This document shows positions 12,165-23,599 of a stretch of DNA of 64,000 nucleotides, piece by piece. This stretch comes from Amphiduros pacificus (taxonomy: Eukaryota > Annelida > Polychaeta > Phyllodocida > Hesionidae): positions 38,641,943-38,705,942 of the forward strand of contig OX439009.1 of NCBI GenBank assembly GCA_949316495.1. Direction: 5' to 3'. The notes under the pieces were generated by a model. It made no database searches. It was given only the letters and a program-made list of their open reading frames with translations, and was not told where the DNA came from. The first letter of the stretch is position 1. Every line of letters begins with the position of its first letter. The position numbers and the translations under genes are program-made.

Positions 12165-12970
12165 GTGCTAATGTGTCACATTTAATGGTTAATGTTGGGA
12201 CAATGTTCATGTGTGACATTCAATGGTTAATGTTGGGACAATGTTCATGTGTGACATTCAATGGTTAATGTTGGGACAATGTTCATGTGTGACATTCAAT
12301 GGTTAATGTTGGGACAATGTTCATGTGTGACATTCAATGGTTAATGTTGGGACAATGTTCATGTGTGACATTCAATGGTTAATGTTGGGACAATGTTCAT
12401 GTGTGACATTCAATGGTTAATGTTGGGACAATGCTCATGTGTGACATTCAATGGTTAATGTTGGGACAATGCTCATGTGTGACATTCAATGGTTAATGTG
12501 TGACATTCAATGGTTAATGTTGGGACAATGTTCTTGTGTGACATTTAATGGTTAATGTTGGGACAATGTTCATGTGTGACATTCAATGGTTAATGTTGGG
12601 ACAATGTTCATGTGTGACATTCAATGGTTAATGTTGGGACAATGTTCATGTGTGACATTCAATGGTTAATGTTGGGACGATGTTCATGTGTGACATTCAA
12701 TGGTTAATGTTGGGACAATGTTCATGTGTGACATTCAATGGTTAATGTTGGGACAATGCTCATGTGTGACATTCAATGGTTAATGTTGGGACAATGTTCA
12801 TGTGTGACATTCAATGGTTAATGTTGGGACAATGTTATTGATATCCCACATGTGACATTCAATGGTTAATGTTGGGACAATGTTATTGATATCCCACATG
12901 TGACATTCAATGGTTAATGTTGGGACAATGTTATTGATATCCCACATGTGACATTCAATGGTTAATGTTT
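12165..12970. repeat. minisatellite, 38-bp unit, ~21 copies
   Basis: Units carry ACATTCAATGGTTAATGTTG and GGACAATGTTCATGTG. Near 12485 a copy is shortened to a direct repeat of the CATTCAATGGTTAATGTGTGA part. The last three copies share a longer version in which ATTGATATCCCAC replaces part of the unit, so the right end expanded from a separate variant. Confidence 0.95.
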
Positions 12971-12974
12971 GATG

Positions 12975-15845
12975 GTAATAGGTCTGACCTTATGGTATAC
13001 GTGTGGGACTGATGGCAGGATCTATGGGTGTAAACGATTATGATTAAGACCGTGATGTGTACAAGAATGGTAACAACATTAATAGAATTAGCTTAGGACT
13101 CGAGGATCTTGGGAAGGTCTCATGGGATCTTGGGAAGTCTCACGGGATCTTAAAGTGACCAATAAGGATAGACTAATGGTTTTACAATGAAGAGCTTTAT
13201 ACTTCCGGTCCAGGTTTCATGGATCCTGTGACTATTTACTTTGTCATGATCAAATGTTAACAGAATGCAGAAAACAGCGAATGAAATTAGTTTAGCGGTT
13301 CTGTAATGGATACAATACAATAAATTAAGCCGAGTGCAGTTCACTCTGTTTGGAACATTGACCTTTTTACTTATCACGACCTTCTCTCTATTAAATATTA
13401 ATTTACAACAGTTGTCCCACATATTTATTCATAAGTTTGAACTTCAAACATACCGCAGTTATTGCTTGTATTTGACATGTAAGCTGAGAGTTGTGGCAGA
13501 TGACGAGGTGGACGCTATATATGTGTGTGGGTGAAAAAAGACAATGAATTCCCAAAGGTACATACATCATACCTGACAAGCATACCACACCATTGTTCTC
13601 TCCTAGTAACGCCATTGTTCAATTTGTCCAGACATAATCAAACTGTTGCACAAAAGACCTTTGTAAGGTTGATGGAATTTGCCTTTTTGTGTATTCATTA
13701 TAAGTGCGATTGGATTTTTATTGCAATATATTAGAACATAACAGCGAGTGACCTAGGCAATCTGACAAATGTATCGAGCATTTAAGAGGCATTTAGTGTA
13801 AAATATAAACTATTGACAACTACTATAGATCTAACAACATATGAGTGTTTTGCTTAACAAAAACACTATAGGCCTATTGATTAAACACTCTAACTCATCC
13901 TCGCTCTGTCCACATCGTCCAGACTGCGTATTTACTCAAGTTAAACAAATTGCTACATAGACTAGGGACCCGTAGGATCAAAAGCCTCTTAAGGCCAGTG
14001 GGTAAAATGTACTCCTCTTAGATTATATACAGACAATTGCTTCTATCCATGGAATGATTCTATTGATACAAAGCTCTTTATTTGTAAGATCTTGTGTTTT
14101 TGGCAGTTTACATTGTAAAAAAAAAAGATTATAAAGCTTAGAGTTAACAACTTGGGTTATTTGATATGTATGAGTGTCAATATATGATAATAATTTGGAG
14201 TATTTATATACAGCTAGCTATTCCTCTGTATATATGAATATATACAAGATCTATAAAAGCCAATGTCATTGAATTCGAAAATAGGCGTTCAAACAAAATT
14301 CCCCCCAAAAATCCTGAAAGTGGACTGAACGATTCGCATACATGTGTGTTTATTGAATGCCTCATGTTGCCACAAGTCAATGTCTGATCCTTATACTAAG
14401 TATACATGAACGCATAATTCCCTATAATGCATGAAGTTGACGAGAAAGGAATATTAGCTCTGCCTGGCCTTTGACAGTGCCATCCCATCATGCAGTGCCG
14501 ACTTCCGGTGACACACACACATGGCGCATGCCACGTTCTTTGTGTTCTGTCATTTTATGGATTGATAAGGTGTAAAGGAGAGATATTTGACAAATTTGTG
14601 AACTGAAAAAATAGCAACAGATGAAGAGCTATTGAGGTGTCTGTGAAAATGTGGAAAATCCATGAAAAAATCGATGGTTTATATGGGAGTGTTTAGCCCT
14701 CCTGACACCGTGGTGTGTTCACGTATGGATTATAGGGAGAAGAGGCAGTGGCTACATTTATAACTAACAACATGTGATGTTTATTTTCACAGGCTGTTGA
14801 AGTTGAAGGACAACGCCAGTTTCATTACATATTTTGTGTACAAAGTGTTTGTCAATATAATAAAAAGGTATTTCCAAGTACAACTATCCACCGACCCAAT
14901 TTGGCAAAATGTGTATTTCCTCTTCGCAAAGACCGACCAAAAATGTTTATGAAGGATGGTAACAGTCAACTTTTGGCAGTGATGTTGTCCTGTCTGGCTG
15001 TTTCTCTATTTTGCTTTTATAATTCATTTTACTTTTATTAAATTAATCTGGGGTCATTTGGGTGATTATTTTAGGATCCTGTTTTATTATCGGTATTTTG
15101 ATGGTTTTGGTATTCAAAACAACAGGAATATTCATGAATATATTATCTGTTATGGAAAGTAAGCATACACATGCTTTAAGTCCCCTCTAATGTTTGCCAA
15201 ACAAGTAACATTGTTTAAATGGAACAAATAAATTGTTTACATAATGTTCGAATGCTGGGAAAACCCAGACTTTCGTCTGACTGTAGCACCTTGAAGACAA
15301 ATCATATTCGGATTTGTATCTATAGATTTTTGATGACAAATTCTCGGAATGTTCTACCATGTAAAATATATTCAAGCTTTGGTTTCTCTTTAATTTTCGT
15401 AAAAGGTTAATTTTCGTAAAGGTTCTCATCACATTAAACAAGCATTAACTCGACATAATTGGACATTTTGCCTGCATAAAATATGGAAATTGAATATGAA
15501 TATGGAAATCAAAGTGATTATATAATTCTTTCATGGGTCATTTGGTACAGTATGGTAAAGGAGAAAATAATTTTTCCCATTGAAAATAATTTTGATATAT
15601 TTGTGCAGTGGTGCACGTACAGACATATCCAGCGTAATTTGAGGCAGCAGCCATGTATATTCATAACATATGGTATATAGCCACAGATGAATTAAGTTTA
15701 TACCAATAACATACCGTCCATAATAAGCTCGGGAGAGCGAGCAGATCTAATCTGTCTGGTGATCATCGGAGGTGCATTTAGTATTGTTATGAGGGCACTT
15801 TGAACATTACTTATTCATAAAGTGATCTCCCAAGAGACGTGATAT
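12975..15845. other. unique stretch, no supported gene
   Basis: No exon supported. A short CATGGGATCTTGGGAAG duplication lies near 13105-13150 and a CA run at about 14510. The segment at 14455-14560 (ACTTCCGGTG and nearby CpGs) has an ETS-like site and could be regulatory. Confidence 0.4.
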
Positions 15846-15849
15846 ATAT

Positions 15850-16110
15850 TATCAATTCGTGTCGCAGCACCATCCCACATACGACATATTAAGCGAAGAA
15901 GGCGCGGCGCACTTGTTTACAAGTGGCACGTGCTCGACGTAAACAAACTGCCACGCCGGCGCACTGGCCGCTTCCGGCTGCAGCGCTTTCATCCATCTTG
16001 ATAGCCAGAAAAGAGTTGTCAAGTTTGACGTGCGGCTATGGCTAACCTCTGAGAAGCAAGCCACTATGAAGGACACAGCTTAAGTAACATTAGCAAGCAA
16101 GAGAATAAGT
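15850..16110. promoter_or_regulatory. CpG-rich putative promoter/enhancer upstream of exon 1a
   Basis: This segment is visibly richer in CpG and GC than its surroundings (GGCGCGGCGC, CCACGCCGGCGC, CTTCCGGCTGCAGCGC) and lies 0.75-1 kb upstream of the first signal-peptide exon. It holds the symmetric forkhead / E-box motif described separately and an ETS-like CTTCCGG. Promoter function is inferred from position and composition only. Confidence 0.5.
15913..15946. promoter_or_regulatory. symmetric forkhead / CACGTG / forkhead site
   Basis: Read left to right: TTGTTTAC, 5 bp, GCACGTGC, 5 bp, GTAAACAA. The outer 8-mers are exact reverse complements and match the forkhead core (GTAAACA). The centre is a perfect palindromic CACGTG E-box of the bHLH type. 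A second overlapping inverted repeat, CACTTGT-TT-ACAAGTG (15910-15925), gives two more E-box halves. Factor identity is inferred from known motif preferences. Confidence 0.5.
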
Positions 16111-16359
16111 GCATGTATTGTGCAGTCTGATATTGCGAATTGGTCTCTATGCTGTGTTTCTGAGCGATTGTTCACCCAAAATCCCAAGAGTGCAGAACGA
16201 TTTTGACAAGGAGAATTGCAGTTCTTTTTCCATTGACAACCACGCACCGGACGCTCAATCTTTTTGTCATTTTACCCTCTTCAGGTATGCAGGATGTGGT
16301 CACTTTGTGATATATTGTCTTTGTTCATGGACACTTCAGATCTGGGTTGACTTAACGAG
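16110..16359 (+). other. possible 5' non-coding exon of the host gene
   Basis: A donor-like GAG|GTAAAG lies at 16357-16365, and 193 bp downstream a pyrimidine-rich acceptor ATTATTGCAG ends at 16552. This would allow a leader exon ending at 16359. The exon start is not visible and transcription is unproved. Confidence 0.25.
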
Positions 16360-16552
16360 GTAAAGATAAGGCCCGCGGGTTGAGACAAATGAACCGGGGC
16401 GTGAGAAATTTTATGAAAAGATCCCAAAGCCGGCTCAGGCAAAGCAAAACAAAGCAAGGCATGTAAATCTATCAGGGTATATTTAGTTCGTAATAATATA
16501 CATTGGCCGTTATAGATGTGAGCTGATTAGATCGCCTCTTTTATTATTGCAG

Positions 16553-16847
16553 GTGAGATGATTGGAGTTTGTCCGGGGCGGTGAGACACGGCTGAGCGGT
16601 CACAGTTCTCCCGCCCGGCCCCCGCTGCCCGGTCCCGCCGCCGCCGCCCGCCGCCGCTTGGAGCTGGCTGACACGGGAAGGTTCCTTCCCCGCAGTCGCT
16701 GCCAGCAAGCCGAGCACACAACACATGCTGGCTCGCCTGCTAGCATCAAAACACAACACTGGATTAAATCGCTCTCATAGTCAAGGAATACAGCCACACA
16801 GCTTTCATGTGTTCATCTTATGAGTCTTAGCAAGGATATATTCCAAC
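16553..16847 (+). other. candidate 5' UTR of exon 1a, with GC-rich core
   Basis: This lies between a plausible acceptor (16551-16552) and the start codon at 16848. The centre (about 16600-16700) is strongly GC-rich with CCGCCGCCGCC runs, a common property of promoters or leaders. Upstream ATGs exist, for example at 16562 with a 72-codon frame, so if this is leader sequence it would contain upstream open frames. Confidence 0.4.
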
Positions 16848-16917
16848 ATGGATGTGTGGAATGACAGTCGAGGCTTCCTACATTTCATCTTGTTGTGGTT
16901 TTCCATCCAGCACACAG
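16848..16917 (+). CDS. alternative first coding exon 1a (signal peptide)
   Basis: ATG at 16848 has a strong start context (A at -3, G at +4). The 23 codons encode a short polar start (MDVWNDSRG) and a hydrophobic core FLHFILLWFSI, then QHT, the pattern of a secretion signal peptide. The exon ends CACACAG|GTAAGC, a near-perfect donor, after the first base of a codon (phase 1). It would splice to the 45-nt exon at 52251, across a 35.3-kb intron, giving ...QHT-G-SSCNDD. The protein would be secreted or membrane-bound; family unknown. Support is the combination of start context, signal-like peptide, donor and matching phase; there is no transcript evidence here. Confidence 0.6.
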
Positions 16918-16923
16918 GTAAGC

Positions 16924-18100
16924 CGCTGTCAGTCTTTTGCACTCTCTCTATTCGAACTCTGCCTCAAAGCTTAATGTCAAAGAAACAAAATCGCCCCTTT
17001 CTTACACCAGCCTCCTAAAGAAAACAAAATAAAAATCTGTGATTATTCTAAAATGTATGATGAGTTTTTAACAAAAAACTGAATGATATTTGAAGCACCT
17101 GCAGAAGATATGTGAAGAACATTTAAATTATTTGAAACCCCCCGGAAGAATCTGAGACACTTACATGATGTATGAAACCACAAGGTTACAGTCGCATCAT
17201 TGCAGAAGAATGACATATGTTTGTCACAAGTCATGTGAAACTCTATAGTAAGTCTTCAGTTTCCTGTGGAAAGGGTCTGTGTTTACCTCCATCAAGATAT
17301 TTTGTCTTTATTGAAATCCCAATGTTATTGAAGTTGATATCTAATATATATGATATCTCGACTATCTATCTATACATAATATTTTGTTATGGTTTCACCT
17401 GTAATTTACTTGATTGACATCTGAAATTGACTATTGAATAACTAATTAATCATTTGATCAGTTGTGCTGATGTCATTCTAGTTTCCAGAGACAAGGATGC
17501 ATTTCATGATTAATTCTAACGAACGGAAGATGATAGGTCCAGATAATTGTAAATGGCATATATATGTAAATGTATATTCATGATCTGCGAATTCCAAGAA
17601 ATCTAAGAAAATATATTTTCATCTTCTGTCGTGTCGATCAAAGGCCAAGAAATGATAATATAGAAAGTGCATGAGTGATTGAAATTCCAAAAAAATGGAA
17701 GATCACCTGGTCTGCGTTCAATATTAATATCGTGTGTGAGTAAAGCTTGCACTGAGCTCATATTTCGATGCAAAATCCTGAAAACTTGGCCCTACTAAAC
17801 AGAATCCCATAAGCTCACATCCTCTGATGAGACTTTAAGAGTTTGTATGGAGGAGGCTGAATGATGTACTTGTTATCCATGTGAGGGTGATAGATGGCAG
17901 GGTAGATGCAACACGTGCCCCCCTCTCCCCCCTCCTGCCCCCCTCCCCCCTCCAACATCGTTACCTCAATTGACTCAGCAGAGATGTTCAATCACCTTGC
18001 TCATTGCAATCAGGGATGTTACAATGGGCTTGTTGAGCCATATTGCTTTGTAAAACACAGAATACAGAACCAGCAGTATGGGCTAGCAGCTGCTGTGGAC
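16924..18100. other. intron, no further gene seen
   Basis: AT-rich intronic sequence. A pyrimidine-rich CCCCCCTC stretch lies at about 17920-17955. No supported exon. Confidence 0.4.
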
Positions 18101-18104
18101 TGCG

Positions 18105-18362
18105 AAAACATAGGGGTCTATATGTCTCAATGATAATAGCTTATCCAGGATAACATAGGGGTCTGTATGTCTCAATGATAATAGCTTATCCAGGATAACA
18201 TAGGGGTCTGTATGTCTCAACCATAATAGCTTATCCAGGATAACATAGGGGTCTGTATGTCTCAATGATAATAGCTTATCCAGGATAACATAGGGGTCTG
18301 TATGTCTCAATGATAATAGCTTATCCAGGATAACATAGAGGTCTGTATGTTTCAATGATAAT
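18105..18362. repeat. minisatellite, 45-bp unit, ~5.7 copies
   Basis: Nearly identical copies with GATAATAGCTTATCCAGGAT and ACATAGGGGTCTGTATGTC. A 45-bp unit is frame-preserving, so the minus strand is open with a 15-residue period (LRHTDPYVILDKLLS). No gene is inferred. Confidence 0.95.
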
Positions 18363-18841
18363 CACATCAAGTTTTGTGTGTCATGATAATAGTAGCCCCA
18401 GGATCACAAAGGGGTATTATTTTGACATTTCTAATATCTGTCAGTTGATTATACATAATATTTTGATACATAATATTTTGATTTTGAAAATGCTAAAACT
18501 TTAGCTTCCACTAGTTTTTTCTCTATTATCTGGACAAGTTGACAAAGTTCTAAAGCAGGTTTGATCATTGACTGAGAAATGAGTAGTTTTTCTCTGAGTT
18601 TATGGCCCTCTTCAGTTCATCATGTTTGTTGTTGCCGATTTTATGTATATTTTGGTAAACAAACTATTTTTATCTTCCTCTCTGGATGTTCGTTGCTGAT
18701 AAATGTCTGAGGAGTCTAGTTAAGTTGTACACAGAACATAGATGTATAAATATAGCAAACGCAGTTCACATCAGTTTGTATATCTGCTTTTTACCACATC
18801 TGCAACCCAGACAATAATATGTCAAAATATAAAGCTGAAAA

Positions 18842-18934
18842 CCACCACTAGGTGGAGCAGCAAGCACCCAGGCCACCACTAGGGGGAGCAGAAGACAACC
18901 AGGCCACCACTAGGGGGAGCAGAAGGCAGCCAGC
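18842..18934 (+). repeat. 3 x 31-bp tandem repeat, each with a CTCF-like core
   Basis: Three direct copies starting at 18842, 18873 and 18904. Each carries CCACTAGG(T/G)GGAGCA in the same orientation, close to the animal CTCF core (CCACNAGGNGGCAG type). The surrounding bases are less conserved than the core, which may hint that the core is what is retained. Protein binding is inferred only. Confidence 0.7.
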
Positions 18935-18939
18935 CCATG

Positions 18940-19245
18940 GGACAATTAACTACAACCCCACAAACTTGGTCAACATTTAATGTTGATTATTTCAAGGTTA
19001 AAAACCAAGTTTTTGTGTCTCAGGTAAACAGGTTTGTGAAACATGCATAAATGTTTAGTATATAATCACAAAGGTTTATTATGTTTATATTTATGTTTGC
19101 AATTTCCATGGTTTTAGATTTACATGTTTTTAACAACATCACTAGTCAAGTAATCTGGAGATTTCCTCTGCACTTATAACCGTAACTTGCTAACATTGCT
19201 GGCTCTCCGGTCACATTGCCGAGTGGCATTCCTGACAATGTGAAG
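18940..19245. other. intron spacer, no gene seen
   Basis: AT-rich unique sequence with no supported feature. Confidence 0.4.
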
Positions 19246-19247
19246 AT

Positions 19248-19705
19248 TTCCAGCATAGTAATGGCTGGCTTTCCAACATAGTAATGGCTGGCTTTCCAGC
19301 ATAGTAATGGCTGGCTTTCCAACATAGTAATGGCTGGCTTTCCAGCATAGTAATGGCTGGCTTTCCAGCATAGTAATGGCTGGCTTTCCAGCATAGTAAT
19401 GGCTGGCTTTCCAGCATAGTAATGGCTGGCTTTCCAGCATAGTAACGGCTGGCTTTCCAGCATAGTAACGGCTGGCTTTCCAGCATAGTAACGGCTGGCT
19501 TTCCAACATAGTAATGGCTGGCTTTCCAGCATAGTAATGGCTGGCTTTCCAACATAGTAATGGCTGGCTTTCCAGCATAGTAACGGCTGGCTTTCCAGCA
19601 TAGTAATGGCTGGCTTTCCAGCATAGTAATGGCTGGCTTTCCAGCATAGTAATGGCTAGCTTTCCAGCATAATAATGGCTGGCTTTCCAGCATAATAACG
19701 GCTGG
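19248..19705. repeat. minisatellite, 23-bp unit, ~20 copies
   Basis: Unit words CATAGTAATGGCTGGCTTTC and CAG. Variants are AACATAG/AGCATAG and TAATGG/TAACGG. It joins without a gap to a 71-bp array that contains the same word. The minus strand stays open across both arrays (429 codons, repeats such as ITMLESQPLLCWKASHYYAG), which I treat as a repeat artefact. Confidence 0.95.
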
Positions 19706-20350
19706 CTTTCTGGGTACAGTAACAGGTGGCCTCCCAGGTATGTAACAACTGAATCCCCAGATATAGTGATGGCTGGCTTTCTGGGTACAGTAACAGGTGG
19801 CCTCCCAGGCATGTAACAACTGAATCCCCAGATATAGTGATGGCTGGCTTTCTGGGTACAGTAACAGGTGACCACCCAGGCATGTAACAACTGAATCCCC
19901 AGATATAGTGATGGCTGGCTTTCTGGGTACAGTAACAGGTGGCCTCCTAGGCATGTAACAACTGAATCCCCAGATATAGTGATGGCTGGCTTTCTGGGTA
20001 CAGTAACAGGTGACCACCCAGGCATGTAACAACTGAATCCCCAGATATAGTGATGGCTGGCTTTCTGGGTACAGTAACAGGTGGCGTCCCAGGCATGTAA
20101 CAACTGAATCCCAGATATAGTGATGGCTGGCTTTCTGGGTACAGTAACAGGTGACCACCCAGGCATGTAACAACTGAATCCCCAGATATAGTAATGGCTG
20201 GCTTTCTGGGTACAGTAACAGGTGGCCTCCCAGGCATGTAACAACTGAATCCCCAGATATAGTGATGGCTGGCTTTCTGGGTACAGTAACAAGTGGCTTC
20301 CCAGGCATGTAACAACTGAATCCCCAGATATAGTGATGGCTGGCTTTTCG
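19706..20350. repeat. minisatellite, 71-bp unit, ~9 copies
   Basis: Units contain GTAACAGGTGGCCTCCCAGG, CATGTAACAACTGAATCCCC and AGATATAGTGATGGCTGGCT. The last word is a variant of the 23-bp unit next door, so the longer unit seems to contain one shorter unit plus about 48 bp of extra sequence. GGCCTCC and GACCACC variants alternate in part of the array. Confidence 0.95.
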
Positions 20351-21025
20351 GACCCACATTCATTATTGTAACCAATATGTTTTATGCCAATAATGCAGTC
20401 TGCGTGTGATATAAAAACCTTATCAGCTTTGCGGAATTCAATTTTCATACCAATACTCATCAAGGTATCAGAACGTGCATTGCTCTATTTCTTTGGGTAT
20501 CAGAATTTGATATCTCAAAAATTCTTAATGATAATAATATGAAAAGTCAAGAAGAAAATTGAATGAGTAGTTAAATAAGAGCATTAGCTCAGAAGGTGAC
20601 ATTTTTTACAATCGGAAAATGTTATGCCACCCAAGCTGAGCTGAAGATTTGCCTGTCCCTGATCACAGTGCCCGGACAACAAACCATAAATCATGTGACA
20701 TGCTGGCAAAATTATGTGAAAAGGAAAACATACCGCAGAGAAAAAGGCATCACCTTAGGGCAACAACTCGGCAGATGAGATTGGGTGGGGGAGGACTGTT
20801 GTTGTTAATGGAACCTTCTTGATATATTTGTAAGTGGATTACAGTATATGCCATGTCTTTTTGCGATCACTGATAAGTTTAGAGAGATATTTGATGTGTT
20901 TTGTTGTGAAGCATAATGTACACATCATGGTTTTACCTGAAAGTTTTATTGTGATGAGTTTGCAAAACTGCTCCCTTATTTTTTTGCATTAAGTGAAGAG
21001 ACAATGGTGATACATATCATTCATG
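20351..21025. other. intron spacer, no gene seen
   Basis: Unique AT-rich sequence; no supported exon. Confidence 0.4.
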
Positions 21026-21027
21026 AT

Positions 21028-23592
21028 TTGACTTGACTTGCCTAAGTTACACTGGTAGTAGACTTGACTTGGCTAAGTTACACCGGTAGTAGACTTGACT
21101 TGGCTAAGTTACACCGGTAGTAGACTTGACTTGGCTAAGTTACACTGGTAGTAGACTTGACTTGCCTAAGTTACACTGGTAGTAGACTTGACTTGGCTAA
21201 GTTACACTGTTAATAGACTTGACTTGCCTAAGTTACACTGGTAGTAGACTTGACTTGCCTAAGTTACACTGTTAGTAGACTTGACTTGCCTAAGTTACAC
21301 TGGTAGTAGACTTGACTTGGCTAAGTTACACTGGTAGTAGACTTGACTTGGCTAAGTTACACTGGTAGTAGACTTGACTTGGCTAAGTTACACTGGTAGT
21401 AGACTTGACTTGGCTAAGTTACACTGGTAGTAGACTTGACTTGGCTAAGTTACACTGTTAATAGACTTGACTTGCCTAAGTTACACTGTTAGTAGACTTG
21501 ACTTGGCTAAGTTACACTGATAGTAGACTTGACTTGGCTAAGTTACACTGGTAGTAGACTTGACTTGGCTAAGTTACACTGGTAGCAGACTTGACTTGGC
21601 TAAGTTACACCGGTAGTAGACTTGACTTGCCTAAGTTACACTGGTAGTAGACTTGACTTGGCTAAGTTACACTGATAGTAGACTTGACTTGGCTAAGTTA
21701 CACTGGTAGTAGACTTGACTTGGCTAAGTTACACTGGTAGCAGACTTGACTTGGCTAAGTTACACTGGTAGCAGACTTGACTTGGCTAAGTTACACCGGT
21801 AGTAGACTTGACTTGCCTAAGTTACACTGGTAGTAGACTTGACTTGGCTAAGTTACACTGATAGTAGACTTGACTTGGCTAAGTTACACTGTTAATAGAC
21901 TTGACTTGGCTAAGTTACACTCTTAGTAGACTTGACTTGGCTAAGTTACACTGTTAGTAGACTTGACTTGGCTAAGTTACACTGTTAGTAGACTTGACTT
22001 GCCTAAGTTACACTGTTAATAGACTTGACTTGGCTAAGTTACACTGATAGTAGACTTGACTTGGCTAAGTTACACTGGTAGTAGACTTGACTTGGCTAAG
22101 TTACACTGGTAGCAGACTTGACTTGGCTAAGTTACACTGGTAATAGACTTGACTTGGCTAAGTTACACTGTTAGTAGACTTGACTTGGCTAAGTTACACT
22201 GATAGTAGACTTGACTTGCCTCAGTTACACCGGTAGTAGACTTGACTTGGCTAAGTTACACTGGTAGTAGACTTGACTTGCCTAAGTTACACCGGTGGTA
22301 GACTTGACTTGGCTAAGTTACACCGGTAGTAGACTTGACTTGGCTAAGTTACACCGGTAGTAGACTTGACTTGGCTAAGTTACACTGGTAGTAGACTTGA
22401 CTTGCCTAAGTTACACCGGTAGTAGACTTGACTTGCCTAAGTTACACTGTTAATAGACTTGACTTGCCTAAGTTACACTGTTAATAGACTTGACTTGCCT
22501 AAGTTACACTGTTAGTAGACTTGACTTGGCTAAGTTACACTGTTAATAGACTTGACTTGGCTAAGTTACACTGGTAGTAGACTTGACTTGGCTAAGTTAC
22601 ACTGGTAGTAGACTTGACTTGCCTAAGTTACACCGGTAGTAGACTTGACTTGCCTAAGTTACACTGTTAATAGACTTAACTTGCCTAAGTTACACTGTTA
22701 ATAGACTTGACTTGCCTAAGTTACACTGTTAGTAGACTTGACTTGGCTAAGTTACACTGTTAATAGACTTGACTTGGCTAAGTTACACCGGTAGTAGACT
22801 TGACTTGCCTAAGTTACACTGTTAGTAGACTTGACTTGGCTAAGTTACACTGTTAATAGACTTGACTTGGCTAAGTTACACCGGTAGTAGACTTGACTTG
22901 GCTAAGTTACACCGTTAGTAGACTTGACTTGGCTAAGTTACACTGGTAGTAGACTTGACTTGGCTAAGTTACACTGGTAGTAGACTTGACTTGGCTAAGT
23001 TACACTGGTAGTAGACTTGACTTGCCTAAGTTATACTGGTAGTAGACTTGACTTGCCTCAGTTACACCGGTAGTAGACTTGACTTGGCTAAGTTACACTG
23101 TTAATAGACTTGACTTGCCTAAGTTATACTGGTAGTAGACTTGACTTGGCGAAGTTACACTGGTAGTAGACTTGACTTGGCTAAGTTACACTGGTAGTAG
23201 ACTTGACTTGGCTAAGTTACACTGGTAGTAGACTTGACTTGCCTAAGTTACACCGGTAGTAGACTTGACTTGGCTAAGTTACACTGGTAGTAGACTTGAC
23301 TTGGCGAAGTTACACTGGTAGTAGACTTGACTTGGCTAAGTTACACTGGTAGTAGACTTGACTTGGCGAAGTTACACTGGTAGTAGACTTGACTTGGCTA
23401 AGTTACACTGGTAGTAGACTTGACTTGGCTAAGTTACACTGGTAGTAGACTTGACTTGGCTAAGTTACACTGGTAGTAGACTTGACTTGCCTAAGTTATA
23501 CTGGTAGTAGACTTGACTTGCCTCAGTTACACCGGTAGTAGACTTGACTTGGCGAAGTTACACTGGTAGTAGACTTGACTTGGCTAAGTTAT
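21028..23592. repeat. large minisatellite, 31-bp unit, ~82 copies
   Basis: The unit is ACTTGACTTGGCTAAGTTAC followed by ACTGGTAGTAG. Polymorphic positions (GGCTAAG/GCCTAAG/GGCGAAG, CTGGTAGTAG/CCGGTAGTAG/CTGTTAATAG/CTGATAGTAG) occur in ordered blocks. The block at about 22404 recurs at 22621 (217 bp, seven units), and the block at 21516 recurs at 21671 (155 bp, five units). Copies are almost identical, implying recent unequal exchange or replication slippage. Confidence 0.97.
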
Positions 23593-23599
23593 GCTCTCA

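Noticed and set aside
16562-16780. A 72-codon Pro/Arg-rich protein
   Set aside because: Likely GC-rich leader upstream of the exon 1a start; composition alone gives the frame.
19174-20463. A 429-codon minus-strand frame
   Set aside because: It is explained by the 23- and 71-bp arrays. The non-repeat end (20351-20463) shows no domain.
21028-23592. CRISPR-like array
   Set aside because: Units are contiguous with no unique spacers, there are no cas genes, and the host is an animal. The same holds for the other arrays.
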